This document shows, piece by piece, positions 48,680-62,440 of a DNA stretch of 64,000 bases. Each line of letters opens with the position of its first letter. Position 1 is the stretch's first letter. Made by a program: the position numbers and the translations under genes. Origin of the DNA: Eriocheir sinensis (taxonomy: Eukaryota; Arthropoda; Malacostraca; Decapoda; Varunidae). Location of the stretch: contig NW_026111760.1 in assembly GCF_024679095.1 (NCBI RefSeq), positions 248,001 to 312,000 of the forward strand, read 5' to 3'. Below the pieces are notes generated by a model. It was not told the origin of the DNA, did not search any database, and saw only the letters and a list, made by a program, of their open reading frames with translations.

Positions 48680-51600
48680 AAAAAATAAATTTCAATTTGT
48701 ATGAAAATAGATATACAAAATACACATATAATTAGTTAAATTTGTATTTAAATACATGTACAAAATACACATAAAATAATGTAGATTTGTATGAAATGAA
48801 AACAAATTCACATAAAATAACGTACATTTGTATAAAATAGATATACAAAATATACATAGAATAATGTAAAATCGTATCAAAATAAATACACAGAATATCA
48901 ATAAAATAATATAATTTTGTATGAGAATAAAGATGCAAAATACCCATAAAATAAAGCATATTTTTTTAAAAATACATATACAAAAATACACATAGAATAA
49001 TTAAATTTGTATTAAAATTAATATACAAAATGCACGTACAATAAGGTAAATTTGTATTGAAAAAATATACAAAATGCACATAAAAGTGTAAATTTGTTTA
49101 AAAATCTATATACGAATACACATAAAATAACGTAGATTTCTATAGAAATATATATACAAAATACACATGAAATGATGTAAATACGTATAAAAATATATAT
49201 ATACAAAATATACATTAAATAATTTAAATTCTCGTCAAAATAAATAAACAAAATATCAATAAAAGAATGTGTATTTGTATGAAAATAGATATACAAAATA
49301 CTCATAATATAGCCTAAATTTGTATAAAACTATATTCAAAAATACACAAAAATAATTTAAATTTGTATGAAAATAGATATACAAAATACACATAAAATTA
49401 GGTAAATTTGTATTGAAATACATATACAAAATACACATAAAATAATGGAAATTTGAATGAAAATATATAAACATATACACTTAAAATAACGTAAATTTGA
49501 ATCAAATATATATACAAAATAAACATTAAATAATGTAAATATGTATAAAAAAATATATGCAAAACACAAATAGAATAATGTAAATCGTATCAACAATAAA
49601 TACACAAAATATTAATAAAATAATGTAAATTTGTATGAAAATAGATGCAAAATAGCCATAAAATAACGCATTTTTTATAAAAATATATATACCAAAATAC
49701 ACATAAAATATTAAAATTTGTATTAAAATAAATATAAAAAATGCACATACTATAAGCTAAATTTGTATTGAAATAATACGCAAAATACATATAAAACAAT
49801 GTAAATTTGTTTCAAAATATATATATACGAATACACATAAAATAACGTAGATTTCTATAAAAATATATACAAAATACACAAAAAATGAAGTAAATACGTA
49901 TAAAAAAATGAATACAAAATATACATAAAAATCGTATCAAAATAAATAAACAAAATACCAGTAATAAAAATGTGTATTTGTATCAATATAAATATACAAA
50001 ATACACATAAAATATCGTAAATTTGTATAAAACTATATACAAAAATACACAGAAGTAATTAAATTTGTATGAAAATATATATACAAAATACAGCTAAAAT
50101 AAGCTAAATTTGAATTGAAATGTACATCCAAAATACATAAAATAATGTAAATCTGTATCAAAATATTTATACAAATACATATAATAACGTAGATTTGTTT
50201 AAAAATATTTAAACAAAATACACATTAATTAATGTAAATACGTATAAAAAATTATGTACAAAATACACATATAATCATGTAATTCGTATCAAAATAAATA
50301 AACAAAATAGCAATAAAATAATGTAAATTTGTATAAGAAAACATATACAAATAAGCAAATTTCTATAAAAATATATGTACAAAAATGCACATAAAATAAA
50401 GTAAATTGGCAAAAAATATATATATATACAAAACACACACTAAATAATGTAAATGCGTACATAAAATAACCTAAATTTGTAAAAAACTATATACAAAAAT
50501 ACTCAAAAATAATTTAAATTTGTTTGAAAAGAAATATAGAAAATACACATAAAATTAGGTAAATTTGTATTGAAATACATATACAAAATACACATCAAAT
50601 AATGTAAATTTGAATGAAAATATATAAACAAATACACTTAAAATAACGTAAATTTGTATAAAATATATATGCAAGATACACATTAAATAATGTAAATGTG
50701 TATAAAAAAATATATACAAAAAACAAATACAATAATGTAAAATCGTATCAAAATAAATACACAGAATATCAATAAAATAATGTAATTTTGTATGAAAATA
50801 AAGATGCAAAACTCCCAAAAATTATCGCATTTTTTATAAAAATATATTTACCAAAATACACATAAAATATTTAAATTTGTATTGAAATAAATATACAAAA
50901 TGCATATACAGTAAGGTAAATTTGTATTGAAAGAGATATTCAAAAATACATATAAAACAATGTAAATTTGTTTCAAAAATATATATACGAATACACATAA
51001 AATAAAGTAGATTTCTATAGAAATATATATACAAAATACATATGAAATTATGTAAATACGTATAAAAATATATATACAAAATACATATCAAATAATGTAA
51101 ATTCGTGTCAAAATAAATAAACAAAATATCATGAAAAGAATGTTTATTTGTATGAAAATAGATAATAGATAATAAATTTGTATGAAATATATATGCAAGA
51201 TACACATTAAATAATGTAAATATGTATAAAAAAGTATATACAAAAAACAAATAGAATAATGTAACATCGTATCAAAATAAATACACCGAATATTAATAAA
51301 ATAATGTAAATTTGTATGAAAATAAAGATGCAAAATTCCCATAAAATAGCGCTTTTCTTGTAAAAATATATATACCAAAATACACGTTAAATATTTAAAT
51401 TTGCATTGAAATAAATATACAAAATGGACATACAATAAGGTAAATTTGTATTGAAAGAGTTATGCAAAAATACATATAAAACAATGTAAATTTGTTTCAA
51501 AATATATATGCGAATACAAATAAAAAAACGTAGATTTCTATAAAAATATATATAAAAAATACACATAAAATTAAGGAAATACGTATAAAAAAAAGTATGC

Positions 51601-53461
51601 AAAATACACATAAAATAATGTAATTTCGAATTAAAATAAATGTAAATTTGAATGAAATTATATAAACAAATACACTTAAAATAACGTAAATTTGTATAAA
51701 ATATATATGCAGGATACACATTAAATAATGTAAATGTGAATAAAAAAATATATACAAAAAACAAATAGAATAATGTAAAATCGTATCAAAATAAATACAC
51801 AGAATATCAATAAAATAATGTAAATTTGTATGAAAATAAAGATGCAAAATTACCCAAAATTATCGCATTTTTTATAAAAATATATATACCAAAATACACA
51901 TAAAATATTTGAATTTGTATTGAAATAAATATACAAAATGCATATACAGTAAGGTAAATTTGTATTAAAAGAGATATTCAAAAATACATATAAAACAATG
52001 TAAATTTGTTTCAAAATATATATACGAATACACATAAAATAAAGTAGATTTCTATAGAAATATATATACAAAATACATATGAAATTATGTAAATACGTAT
52101 AAAAATATATATACAAAATACATATCAAATAATGTAAATTCGTGTCAAATTAAATAAACAAAATATCATGAAAAGAATGTGTATTTGTTTGAAAATAGAT
52201 AATAGATAATAAATTTGTATAAAATATATATGCAACATACACATTAAATAATGTAAATACGTATAAAAAAGTATATACAAAAAACAAATAGAATAGTGTA
52301 AAATCGTATCAAAATAAATACACCGAATATTAATAAAATAATGTAAATTTGTATGAAAATAAAGATGCAAAATTCCCATAAAATAGCGCAGTTCTTATAA
52401 AAATATATATACCAAAATACACATAAAATATTTAAATTTGTATTGAAATAAATATAAAAAATGCACATACAATAAGGTAAATTTGTATTGAAAGAGATAT
52501 GCAAAAATACATATAAAAACAAAAAAAATTTGTTTCAAAATATATATACGAATACAAATAAAAAAACGTAAATTTCTATAAAAATATATATACAAAATAC
52601 ACTTAAAATTAAATAAATACGTATAAAAAAATGTATACAAAATAGACATAAAATAATGTAAATTCGATTTAAAATAAATAAACAAAATACCAATAAAAGA
52701 ATGTGTATTTAGATAAATATAAATATACAAAATACATATACAAAATAAACATAAAATAAGGTAGATTTGTAATTAAATATATGTACAAAATACACATAAA
52801 ATAATGTAGATTTATATGAAAATATATATACAAATCCACATAAAATACCATGAATTTGTATAAAAATATATATTCAAAATAAATATTAAATAATGTAAAA
52901 GCTTATAAAAATATATATACAAAGTACATATAAAATAATGTAAATTCGTATCAATATAAATCAACAAAACACCAATAAAATAAAATATATTTGAATGAAA
53001 ATAAATTTACAAAATACACATAACTACTAAAATTTGTATTAAAATATATACAGAAATACATAGAAATAATTTGAGTTTGTATGAAAACAGATATACAAAA
53101 TACACATAAAACTAGGTAAATTTCTTTTGAAATGTATATACAAAATAGCCATAAAATATTGTAAATTTGTGTCAAAATATATAAAGAAATACACATAAAA
53201 TAATGTAAATTTGTATAAAAATATATACAAAATACACATAGAATAATGTCAATTCGTATCAAAATGAATGAGCAGAATATCAATAAAATAATGTAAATTT
53301 GTATGAAAATAAAGATGCAAAATACCCCCAAAATAAAGCATATATTTATAAAAAAACAGATACAAAAATACACATCGAATAATTAAATTTGTATTAAAAT
53401 TGATATACAAAATGCGTATATAATAAGGTAAATTTGTATTGAAAAAATATGCAATATACAC
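48680..53461 (-). repeat. Satellite block 25 and inverted repeat B right arm
   Basis: Reverse monomers from start to end with no (TA)n tract over 30 bp. The whole block is the reverse-complement partner of 13,255-18,040. The mirrored fusion scar CGAATTAAAATAAATG is at about 51,627-51,642. The 1.04 kb step also shows here (ATCGCATTTTTTATAAAAAT at 50,826 and 51,863). Confidence 0.87.
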
Positions 53462-53484
53462 GTTTACTCATACAAATTTATATT
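53434..53484. other. Inversion junction J3, copy 2 (inverted)
   Basis: AAATATGCAATATACACG meets TTTACTCATACAAATTTATA. Reverse complement of 11,641-11,690 and 62,390-62,440. Confidence 0.9.
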
Positions 53485-54484
53485 ATTTTATTGGTATTTT
53501 TTTTATTTATTTTGATACGAATTACATGATTATATGTGTATTTTGTACACATTTTTTTATACGTATTTACATTATTTAATGTGTATTTTGTTTATATATT
53601 TTCATACAAATTTACGTTATTATATGTGTATTTGTATAAATATTTTGATAAATTTACTTTATTTCATGTATTTTGTATATATATTTCAATTCAAATTTAG
53701 CTTATTTTGTGTGTATTTTGTATATATTTTCATACAAATTTAATTACTTTTGTGTATTTTTGTATATAGTTTTATATAAATTTACGTTATTTTATGTGTA
53801 TTTTGTATATTTATATTTATACAAATACACATTCTTTTATTGGTATTTTGTTTATTTATTTTGATACGAATTTACATTATTTTATGTGTATTTTGTATAC
53901 ATTTTTTTTATACGTATTTACTTCATTTTATGTGTATTTTGTATATATAATTTTATAGAAATCTACGTTATTTTATGTGTATTCGTATACATATTTTGGA
54001 AAAAATTTACATTGCTTTATATGTATTTTGCATATTTATTTCAATACAAATTTACCTTATTGTATGTGTTTTTTATATATCTATTTTAATACAGATCTAA
54101 TTTTTTTGTGTATTTTGGTATATATATTTTTATAAATAAAAAAAATGCGTTATTTTATGGGTATTTTGCTTCTTTATTTTCATACAAATTTACATTATTT
54201 TATTAATATTCTGTGTATTTATTTTGATACGATTTTACATTATTCTATTTGTGTTTTGTATATATTTTTTTATACAAATTTACGTTATTTTAAGTGTATT
54301 TGTTTATGTATTTTCATTCAAATTAACATTATTTTATGTGTATTTTGTATATGTATTTCCATACAAATTTACCTAATTTTATGTGTATATTTATTTTCAT
54401 ACAAATTTAAAATATTTTTTGTGTATTTTTGTATATAGTTTGATACAAATTTAGGTTATTTTATGTGTATTTTGAATATCTATT
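53462..54484 (+). repeat. Satellite block 26, forward orientation
   Basis: Forward monomers with the order of 29,640-30,180 and then of 33,400-33,810 (AAATAAAAAAAATGCGTTAT at about 54,134). It mirrors 61,390-62,412. The block stops at TTTTGAATATCTATT before AAATATATATACAAAATAC. Confidence 0.88.
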
Positions 54485-57400
54485 AAATATATATACAAAA
54501 TACATATGAAATTATGTAAATACGTATAAAAATATATATACAAAAAACATATCAAATAATGTAAATTCGTGTCAAAATAAATAAACAATATATCATGAAA
54601 AGAATGTGTATTTGTATGAAAATAGATAATAGATAATAAATTTGTATAAACTATATATGCAAGATGCACATTAAATAATGTAAATATGTATAAAAAAGTA
54701 TATACAAAAAACAAATAGAATAATGTAAAATCGTATCAAAATAAATACACCGAATATTATTAAAATAATGTAAATTTGTATGAAAATAAAGATGCAAAAT
54801 TCCCATAAAATAGCGCTTTTCTTATAAAAATATATATACCAAAATACACATAAAATTTTTAAATTTGTATTGAAATAAATATACAAAATGCAGATACAAT
54901 AAGGTAAATTTGTATTGAAAGAGATATGCATAAAAACAAATAAAACAATGTAAATTTGTTTCAAAGTATATATACGAATACAAATAAAAAAACGTAGATT
55001 TTTATAAAAATATATATACAAAATACACATAAAATTAAGTAAATACGTATAAAAAAATGTATACAAAATACACATAAAATAATGTAAATTCGAATTAAAA
55101 TAAATAAGCAAAATTCCAATAAAAGAATGTGTATTTGGATAAATATAAATATACAAAATACACATACAAAATAAACATAAAATAAGGTAGATTTGTAATA
55201 AAATATATGTACAAAATACACATACAATAATGTAAATTTATATGAAAATATAAATACAAATACACATAAAACACCATGAATTTGTTAAAAATATATATTC
55301 AAAATAAATATTAAATAATGTAAGATCGTATAAAAATATATATACAAAGTATATATAAAATTAAAATTAAAATGCAAAATACCTATAAAATAACACATTT
55401 TTTATAAAATTATTGATACCAAAATACACATAAAATATTTGAACTTGTATTAAAATAAATATACAAAATGCACATACAATAAGGTAAATTTGTATTAAAA
55501 TAGATATGCAAAATACATATAAAATAATGTAAATTTGTTTCAAAATATATATACGAATACACATAAAATAACGTAGATTTCTATAAAAATACATATACAA
55601 AATACTCATAAAATTAAGTATATACGATTAAAAAAATGTATACAAAATACACATAAAATAATGTAAATTCGTATAAATGTAAATAAAAAATATACCAATA
55701 AAAGAATGTGTATTTGTATAAATATAAATATACAAAATGCACATAAAATATCGTAAATGTATTTAAAACTATATACATAAAATAACGCAAATTTCTATAA
55801 AAATATATGTACAAAAATGAACATTAGATAAATTTGCATAAAAATATATATACAAAACACACATTAGATAATGTAAATGAGTATAAAAATATGTATACAA
55901 AATACCTATGAAATATTCTAAATTCGTATCGAATTAAATTAAGAAATACCAATAAAATAATGTAATTTTGGATGAAAATATATATACAAAATAAACATGA
56001 AATAACCTAAATACAAATACAAATATACACATAAAATAATTTAAAATTGAATGAAATAAATATACAAAATAAACATAAAATAAGGTAAATTTGTAATGAA
56101 ATATATGAAAAAATACACATAAAATAATATATATTTGTATGAAAATATATATACAAATACACATTAAAAACATGAATTTGTATAAAATTTGTATCAATAT
56201 ATATACTTATAAACACAATAAAATAACGTAATTTTTTTATGAAAATGAATATACAAATTACATATAAAATAATTTAAATACGTAGAAAATTATATATACA
56301 AAAAACACATAAAATAATGTAAATATGTATGAAAATATATAAACAAATACACATAAAATAATGTAAATTTGGATAAAATATATATACAAAATGAACATTA
56401 AATAATGTAAATATATATATAAAAAAATATATACAAAAAACACATTGAATAATGTTAAATCGTATCAAAATAAATAAAGAAAATATCAATAAAATAATGT
56501 AAATTTGTATGAAAATAAAGATGCAAAATATCCATATAATAACGCATATTTGCATGAAAATATATATACAAAAATACATATTAAATAATTAAATTTGTAT
56601 TAAAATATATATACAAAATGCTCGTACAATAAAGTAAATTTGTATTGAAATAGATATGCAAAATACACATTAATAATGTAAATTTGTATCAAAATATATA
56701 TACGAATACTCATAACACAGAGTAAATTTCTATGAAAATATACATAAAAATAGATATACAAAATACACATATAACTAGTTAAATATGTATTTAAATACAT
56801 GTACAAAAAACACATAAAAAAATGTAGATTTGTATGAAATGAAAACAAATACATTTTATATAAAATATATATACAAAATACACATAGAATAATGTAAAAT
56901 CATATCAAAATAAATACAGAGAATATCAATAAAATAATGTAAATTTGTATGAAAATAAAGATGCAAAATACCTATAAAATAAAGCATATTTTTATATAAA
57001 TACATATACAAAAATACACATAGATTAATCAAATTTGTATTAAAATTAATATACAAAATGCACATACAATAAGGTAAATTTGTATGAAAAAAATATGCAA
57101 AATACACATAAAACAATGTAAATTTGTTTCAAAATATATATACGAATACACATAAAATAACGCAGATTTCTATAGAAATATATATACAAAATACACTTGA
57201 AATAATGTAAATACGTATAAAAATATATATACAAAATACACATTAAATAATGTTAATTCGTGTTAAAATAAATAAAAAAAATATCATGAAAAGAATGTGT
57301 ATTTGTATGAAAATAGATATACAAAATACACATAAAATAACCTAAATTTGTATAAAAGTATATACAAAAATACACAAAAATAATTTAAACTTGTATAAAA

Positions 57401-57899
57401 ATAAATATACAAAAAACATTTAAAATTAGGTAAATCTGTATTGAAATACATATACAAAATACACATAAAATAATGTAAACTTGTATTTAAAGAGATATGC
57501 AAAAATACATATAAAACAATGTAAATTTGTTTCAAAATATATATACGAATACACATAAAATAACGTAGATTTCTATAAAAATATATATACAAAATACACA
57601 TAAAATTAAGTAAATACGTATAAAAATAGATATACAAAATACACATAGAACAATGTAAAATTGTTTAAAAAAAAATAAACAGAATATAAATAAAATAATG
57701 TAAATTTGTATGAAACTAATAATGCAAAATACCCATAAAATAAAGCATATTTTTTATAAAAATACATATACAAAAATACACATAGCATAATTAAATTTGT
57801 ATTAAAATTATTATTCAAAATGCATATACAATAAGGTAAATTTTTATTGAAAAAATATGCAAAATACACATAAAACAGTGTAAATTTCTTTCAAAATCT

Positions 57900-58215
57900 A
57901 TATACGAATACTCATAAATCAACGTAGATTTCTATAGAAATATATATACAAAATACACATCAAATGATGTAAACACGTATAAAAATATATATATAAAATA
58001 CATATTAAATAATGTAAATTCGCGTCAAAATAAATAAATAAAATATCAATAAAAGAATGTGTATTTGTATGAAAATAGATATACAATATACACATAAAAT
58101 CACCTAAATTTGTATAAAACTATATACAAAAATACACAAAAATAATTTTAATTTGTATGAAAATAAATATACAAAAAACATTTAAAATTAGGCAAATTTG
58201 TATTGAAATACATAT
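57900..58215 (-). repeat. 402-bp step duplication, copy 1
   Basis: Shares its order and private variants (AAATCACCTAAATTTG, GATATACAATATACAC, ATAAATAAATAAAATATC) with 58,302-58,617. The step of 402 bp is about nine monomers. Confidence 0.86.
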
Positions 58216-58301
58216 ACAAAATACACATAAAATAATGTAAACTTGTATTTAAAGAGATATGCAAAAATACATATAAAACAATGCAAATTTGTTTCAAAAT
58301 A

Positions 58302-58617
58302 TATATACGAATACACATAAAATAACGCAGATTTCTATAGAAATATATATACAAAATACACATCAAATGATGTAAACATGTATAAAAATATATATATAAA
58401 ATACATATTAAATAATGTAAATTCGCGTCAAAATAAATAAATAAAATATCAATAAAAGAATGTGTATTTGTATGAAAATAGATATACAATATACACATAA
58501 AATCACCTAAATTTGTATAAAACTATATACAAAAATACACAAAAATAATTTTAATTTGTATGAAAATAAATATACAAAATACACATAAAATTAGGTAAAT
58601 TTGTATTGAAATACATT
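58302..58617 (-). repeat. 402-bp step duplication, copy 2
   Basis: Second copy. The AAATCACCTAAATTTG word is at about 58,500 against 58,098 in copy 1. A partial third version of the flanking monomers (AACTTGTATTTAAAGAGATA) is at about 57,478. Confidence 0.86.
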
Positions 58618-58679
58618 TACAAAATACACATAAAGTAATGTAAATTTGAATGAAAATATATAAACAAATACACTTAAAA

Positions 58680-59975
58680 TAACGTAAATTTGTATAAAAT
58701 ATATATAAAAAAATACACATTAAATAATGTAAATATGTATAAAAAATATATATATACAAAATACATATAGAATAATATAAAATAGTATCAAAATAAAAAC
58801 ACAGAATATTAATAAAATAATGTAAATTTGTATGACAATTAAGATGCAACATACCCATAAAATAACGCATTTTTTTATAAAAATACTTATACCAAGACAC
58901 ACATAAAATATTTGAATTTGTATTAAAATAATTAAACAAAATGCACATCCAATAAGGTAAATTTGTATTGAAATAGATATGCAAAATACATATAAAACCA
59001 TGTAAATTTTTTTCAAAATATATATACGAATACACATAAAATAACATAGATTTCTATGAACATAAATATACAAAATACACATAAAATGAAGTAAATACGT
59101 ATAAAAAAAACATACAAAATACACATAAAATAATATAAACTCGTATCAAAATAAATAAACAAAATACTAATAAAAGAATGTGTATTGCATATATATAAAT
59201 ATACAAAATACAAATAAAATAACGTAAATTTATATAAAACTATATGCAAAAATACCCAAAAGTAATTAAATTTGTGTGAAAATAGATATACAAAATACAT
59301 GTGTATTTTGTATATTTATTTTCATACAAATTGAAATTATTTTTGTTTATTTTTTTATATTTTACAAATTTTTCGTTATTTTATGTGTATTTGTATATTT
59401 ATTTTTTCTACAAATATACGTTCTTTTATCTGAATTTTGTTTATTTGTTTATTTTGTTTATTGTTATATTTGAAACGAATTTACCTTATTTTGTATATCT
59501 ATTTTCATACAAATTAAAATACTTCTGTGTATTTTTGTATATAGTTTTATATAAATTTACGTTATTTTATGTGTATTTTGTATATTTATATTTATACAAA
59601 TAAACATTCTTTTATTGGTATTTTGTATATTTATTTTGATACGAATTTACATTATTTTATGTGTATTTTGTATACATTTTGTTATACGTATCTAATTCAT
59701 TTTATGTGTATTTTGTATATATATTTTTATAGAAATCTACGTTATTTTATGTGTATTCGTATATATATTTTGAAACAAATTTACATTGTTTTATATGTAT
59801 TTTGCATATCTATTTCAATACAAATTTACCTTATTGGATGTGTTTTTCATATATTTATTTTAATTCAAATTTAATTTTTTTATGTGTATTTTGGTATATA
59901 TATTTTTATAAATAAAAAGAAATGTGTTATTTTATGGGTATTTTGCCTCTTTATTTTCATACAAATTTACATTAT
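58680..59975. repeat. Inverted repeat E, right arm
   Basis: Reverse-complement partner of 27,165-28,455 across J5. A shared deletion in the CACATTC class (ATGTGTATTGCATATATA here, TATACAATACACATTC at about 27,944) supports common origin. Confidence 0.8.
59270..59324. other. Inversion junction J5, copy 2 (inverted)
   Basis: ATATACAAAATACATG meets TGTATTTTGTATATTTATTT. Reverse complement of 27,811-27,865 with a few differences. Confidence 0.9.
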
Positions 59976-60371
59976 TTTATTAATATTCTGTGTATTTATT
60001 TTGATACGATTTTTATATTATTCTATTTGTGTTTTGTATATATTTTTTTATACAAATTTACGTTATTTTAAGTGTATTTGTTTATGTCTTTTCACTCAAA
60101 TTTACATTATTTTAGGTGTATTTTGTATATGTATTTCAATAATTTTTAACTAATTTTATGTGTATTTTTTATATTTATTTTCATACAAATATAAAATATT
60201 TTTGTGTATTTTTGTATATAGTTTGATACAAATTTAGGTTATTTTATGTGTATTTTGTATATCTATTTTCATACAAATACTCATTCTTTTATTGATATTT
60301 TGTTTATTTATTTTGACGCGAATTTACATTATTTAATGTGTATTTTGTATATATTTTATACGTATTTACAG
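59296..60371 (+). repeat. Satellite block 28, forward orientation
   Basis: Forward monomers with the order of 33,000-33,830. An unusual stretch at 59,435-59,470 reads TTTATTTGTTTATTTTG, then TTTATTGTTATATTTG, which looks like slippage inside one monomer. The block ends at CGTATTTACAG before TCAAAATATCAATAAAA. Confidence 0.87.
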
Positions 60372-60650
60372 TCAAAATATCAATAAAATAATGTGTATAT
60401 GTATGAAAATAGATATACAAAATACATAAAATAAACCTAAATTTGTATCAAACTATATACAAAAATACACAAAATATTTAAATTTGCATGAAAATAAATA
60501 TACAAAATACACATAAAATTAGGTAAATTTGTATTGAAATACATACAAATACACATAAAATAATGTAAATTTGAATGAACATACATAAACAAATACACTT
60601 AAAATAACGTAAATTTGTATAAATAATTATGTACATAACACAAATAAAAT
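60372..60650 (-). repeat. Satellite block 29, short reverse island
   Basis: About 280 bp of reverse monomers with the order of 10,550-10,800 and 61,370-61,615. It ends at TATGTACATAACACAAATAAAA before TATTTTTATACGTATTTAC. Confidence 0.85.
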
Positions 60651-60987
60651 ATTTTTATACGTATTTACATAATTTCATGTGTATTTTGTATATATATTCC
60701 TATAGAAATCAGCGTTATTTTATGTGTATTTGTATATATATTTTGAAACAAATTTACAATGTTTTATGTGTATTTTTCAATACAAATCTACCTTATTGTA
60801 TGTGCATTTTGTATATTAATTTTAATACAAATTTAATTATTCCATGTGTATTTTTGTATATGTATTTTTTTAAAAAAATATGCTTTATTTTATGGGTATT
60901 TTGCAACTTTATTTTCATACAAATTTAAATTATTTTATTGATATTCTGTGTACTTATTTTGATACGATTTTATATTATTCTATGTAT
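60651..60987 (+). repeat. Satellite block 30, forward orientation
   Basis: Forward monomers leading into J1. Order equals 9,810-10,147. Confidence 0.86.
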
Positions 60988-61015
60988 AACAAAAATAAAT
61001 ACAGAGAATAAAAAT
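60967..61015. other. Inversion junction J1, copy 5 (inverted)
   Basis: Same inverted form as 10,130-10,179, with changes (TTATATTATTC for TTACATTATTC, and a short loss giving ACAGAGAATAAAAAT). Confidence 0.88.
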
Positions 61016-62412
61016 AGATATGCAAAATACATATAAACAATGTAAATTTGTTTCAAAATATATATACGAATACACATGAAATAAGGTAGATTTCTAAAAA
61101 TATATATACAAAATACACATAAAATTAAAAATGTATACAAAATACACATAAAATAATGTAAATTAGTATCAAAATAAATAAACAAAATACCAATACAAGA
61201 ATGTGTATTTGTATAAATATATATATATACAAAATACACATTAAATAATATAAATTTGTTTAAAACTATACAAAATACACATGAAATGATGTAAATACGA
61301 ATAAAATATATATACAAAATACACATTAAATAATGTAAATTCGCGTAAAAATAAATAAACAAAATATCAATAAAAGAATGTGTATTTGTATGAAAATACA
61401 CATCAAATAACCTAAATTTGTATCGAACTATATACAAAAATACACAAAAATATTTTAAATTTGTATGAAAATAAATATACAAAATACACATAAAATTAGG
61501 TAAATTTGTATTGAAATACATACAAAAAATACACATAAAATAATGTAAATTTGAATGAAAATGCATAAGCAAATACACTTAAAATAACGTAAATTTGTAT
61601 AAAAAAATATGTACAAAACACAAATAGAATAATGTAAAATCGTATCAAAATAAATACACAGAATATTAATAAAATAATGTAAATTTGTATGAAAATAAAG
61701 AAGCAAAATTCCCATAAAATAACGCATTTTTTTATTTATAAAAATATATATACCAAAATACACATCAAAAAATTTAATTTGTATTAAAATAAATATACAA
61801 AAAACACATATAATAAGGTAAATTTTTTTTTAAATAGATATGCAAAATACATATAAAACAATGTAAATTTGTTTCAAAATATATATACGAATACACATAA
61901 AATAACGTAGATTTCTATAAAAATATATATACAAAATACACATAAAATGATGTAAATACGTATAAAAAAATGTATACAAAATACACATAAAATAATGTAA
62001 ATTCGTATCAAAATAAATAAACAAAATACCAATAAAATAATGTGTATTTGTATAAATATAAATATACAAAATACACATAAAATAACGTAAATTTATCCAA
62101 AACTATATACAAAAATACACAGAAGTAATTAAATTTGTATGAAAATATATACAAAGTACACACAAAATAAGCTTAATTTGAATTGAAATATATATACAAA
62201 ATACATGAAATAAAGTAAATTTGTATCAAAATATTTATACAAATACACATATAATAACGTAAATTTGTATGAAAATATATAAACAAAATGCACATTAAAT
62301 AATGTAAATACGTATAAAAAAGTATGTACAAAATACACATATAATCATGTAATTCGTTTGAAAATAAATAAACAAAATACCAATAAAATAATATAAATTT
62401 GTATGAGTAAAC
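60988..62412 (-). repeat. Satellite block 31, reverse orientation
   Basis: Runs from J1 to J3 like 10,148-11,658 and is a direct copy of it without the (TA)n tract. One monomer is lost near 61,127 (ACATAAAATTAAAAATGTAT) compared with 10,295-10,315. Confidence 0.87.
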
Positions 62413-62440
62413 GTGTATGTTGCATATTTTTTCAATACAA
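62390..62440. other. Inversion junction J3, copy 3
   Basis: Same orientation as 11,641-11,690. TATGAGTAAACGTGTATGTT is identical in both. Confidence 0.9.

Larger units (their letters stand above)
51866..54485. repeat. Inverted repeat D, left arm
   Basis: Reverse-complement partner of 61,390-64,000 across junction J3. Landmarks 53,461 with 62,413 and 54,145 with about 61,727 add up to about 115,873. Its left limit is set only by the window edge. Confidence 0.83.
54485..59295 (-). repeat. Satellite block 27, reverse orientation
   Basis: 4.8 kb of reverse monomers without a long (TA)n tract. 54,490-55,370 follows the 1.04 kb unit order. 55,370-57,120 repeats 45,615-47,220 directly. 57,900-58,617 contains a 402-bp duplication. 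The right end belongs to inverted repeat E. Confidence 0.89.
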
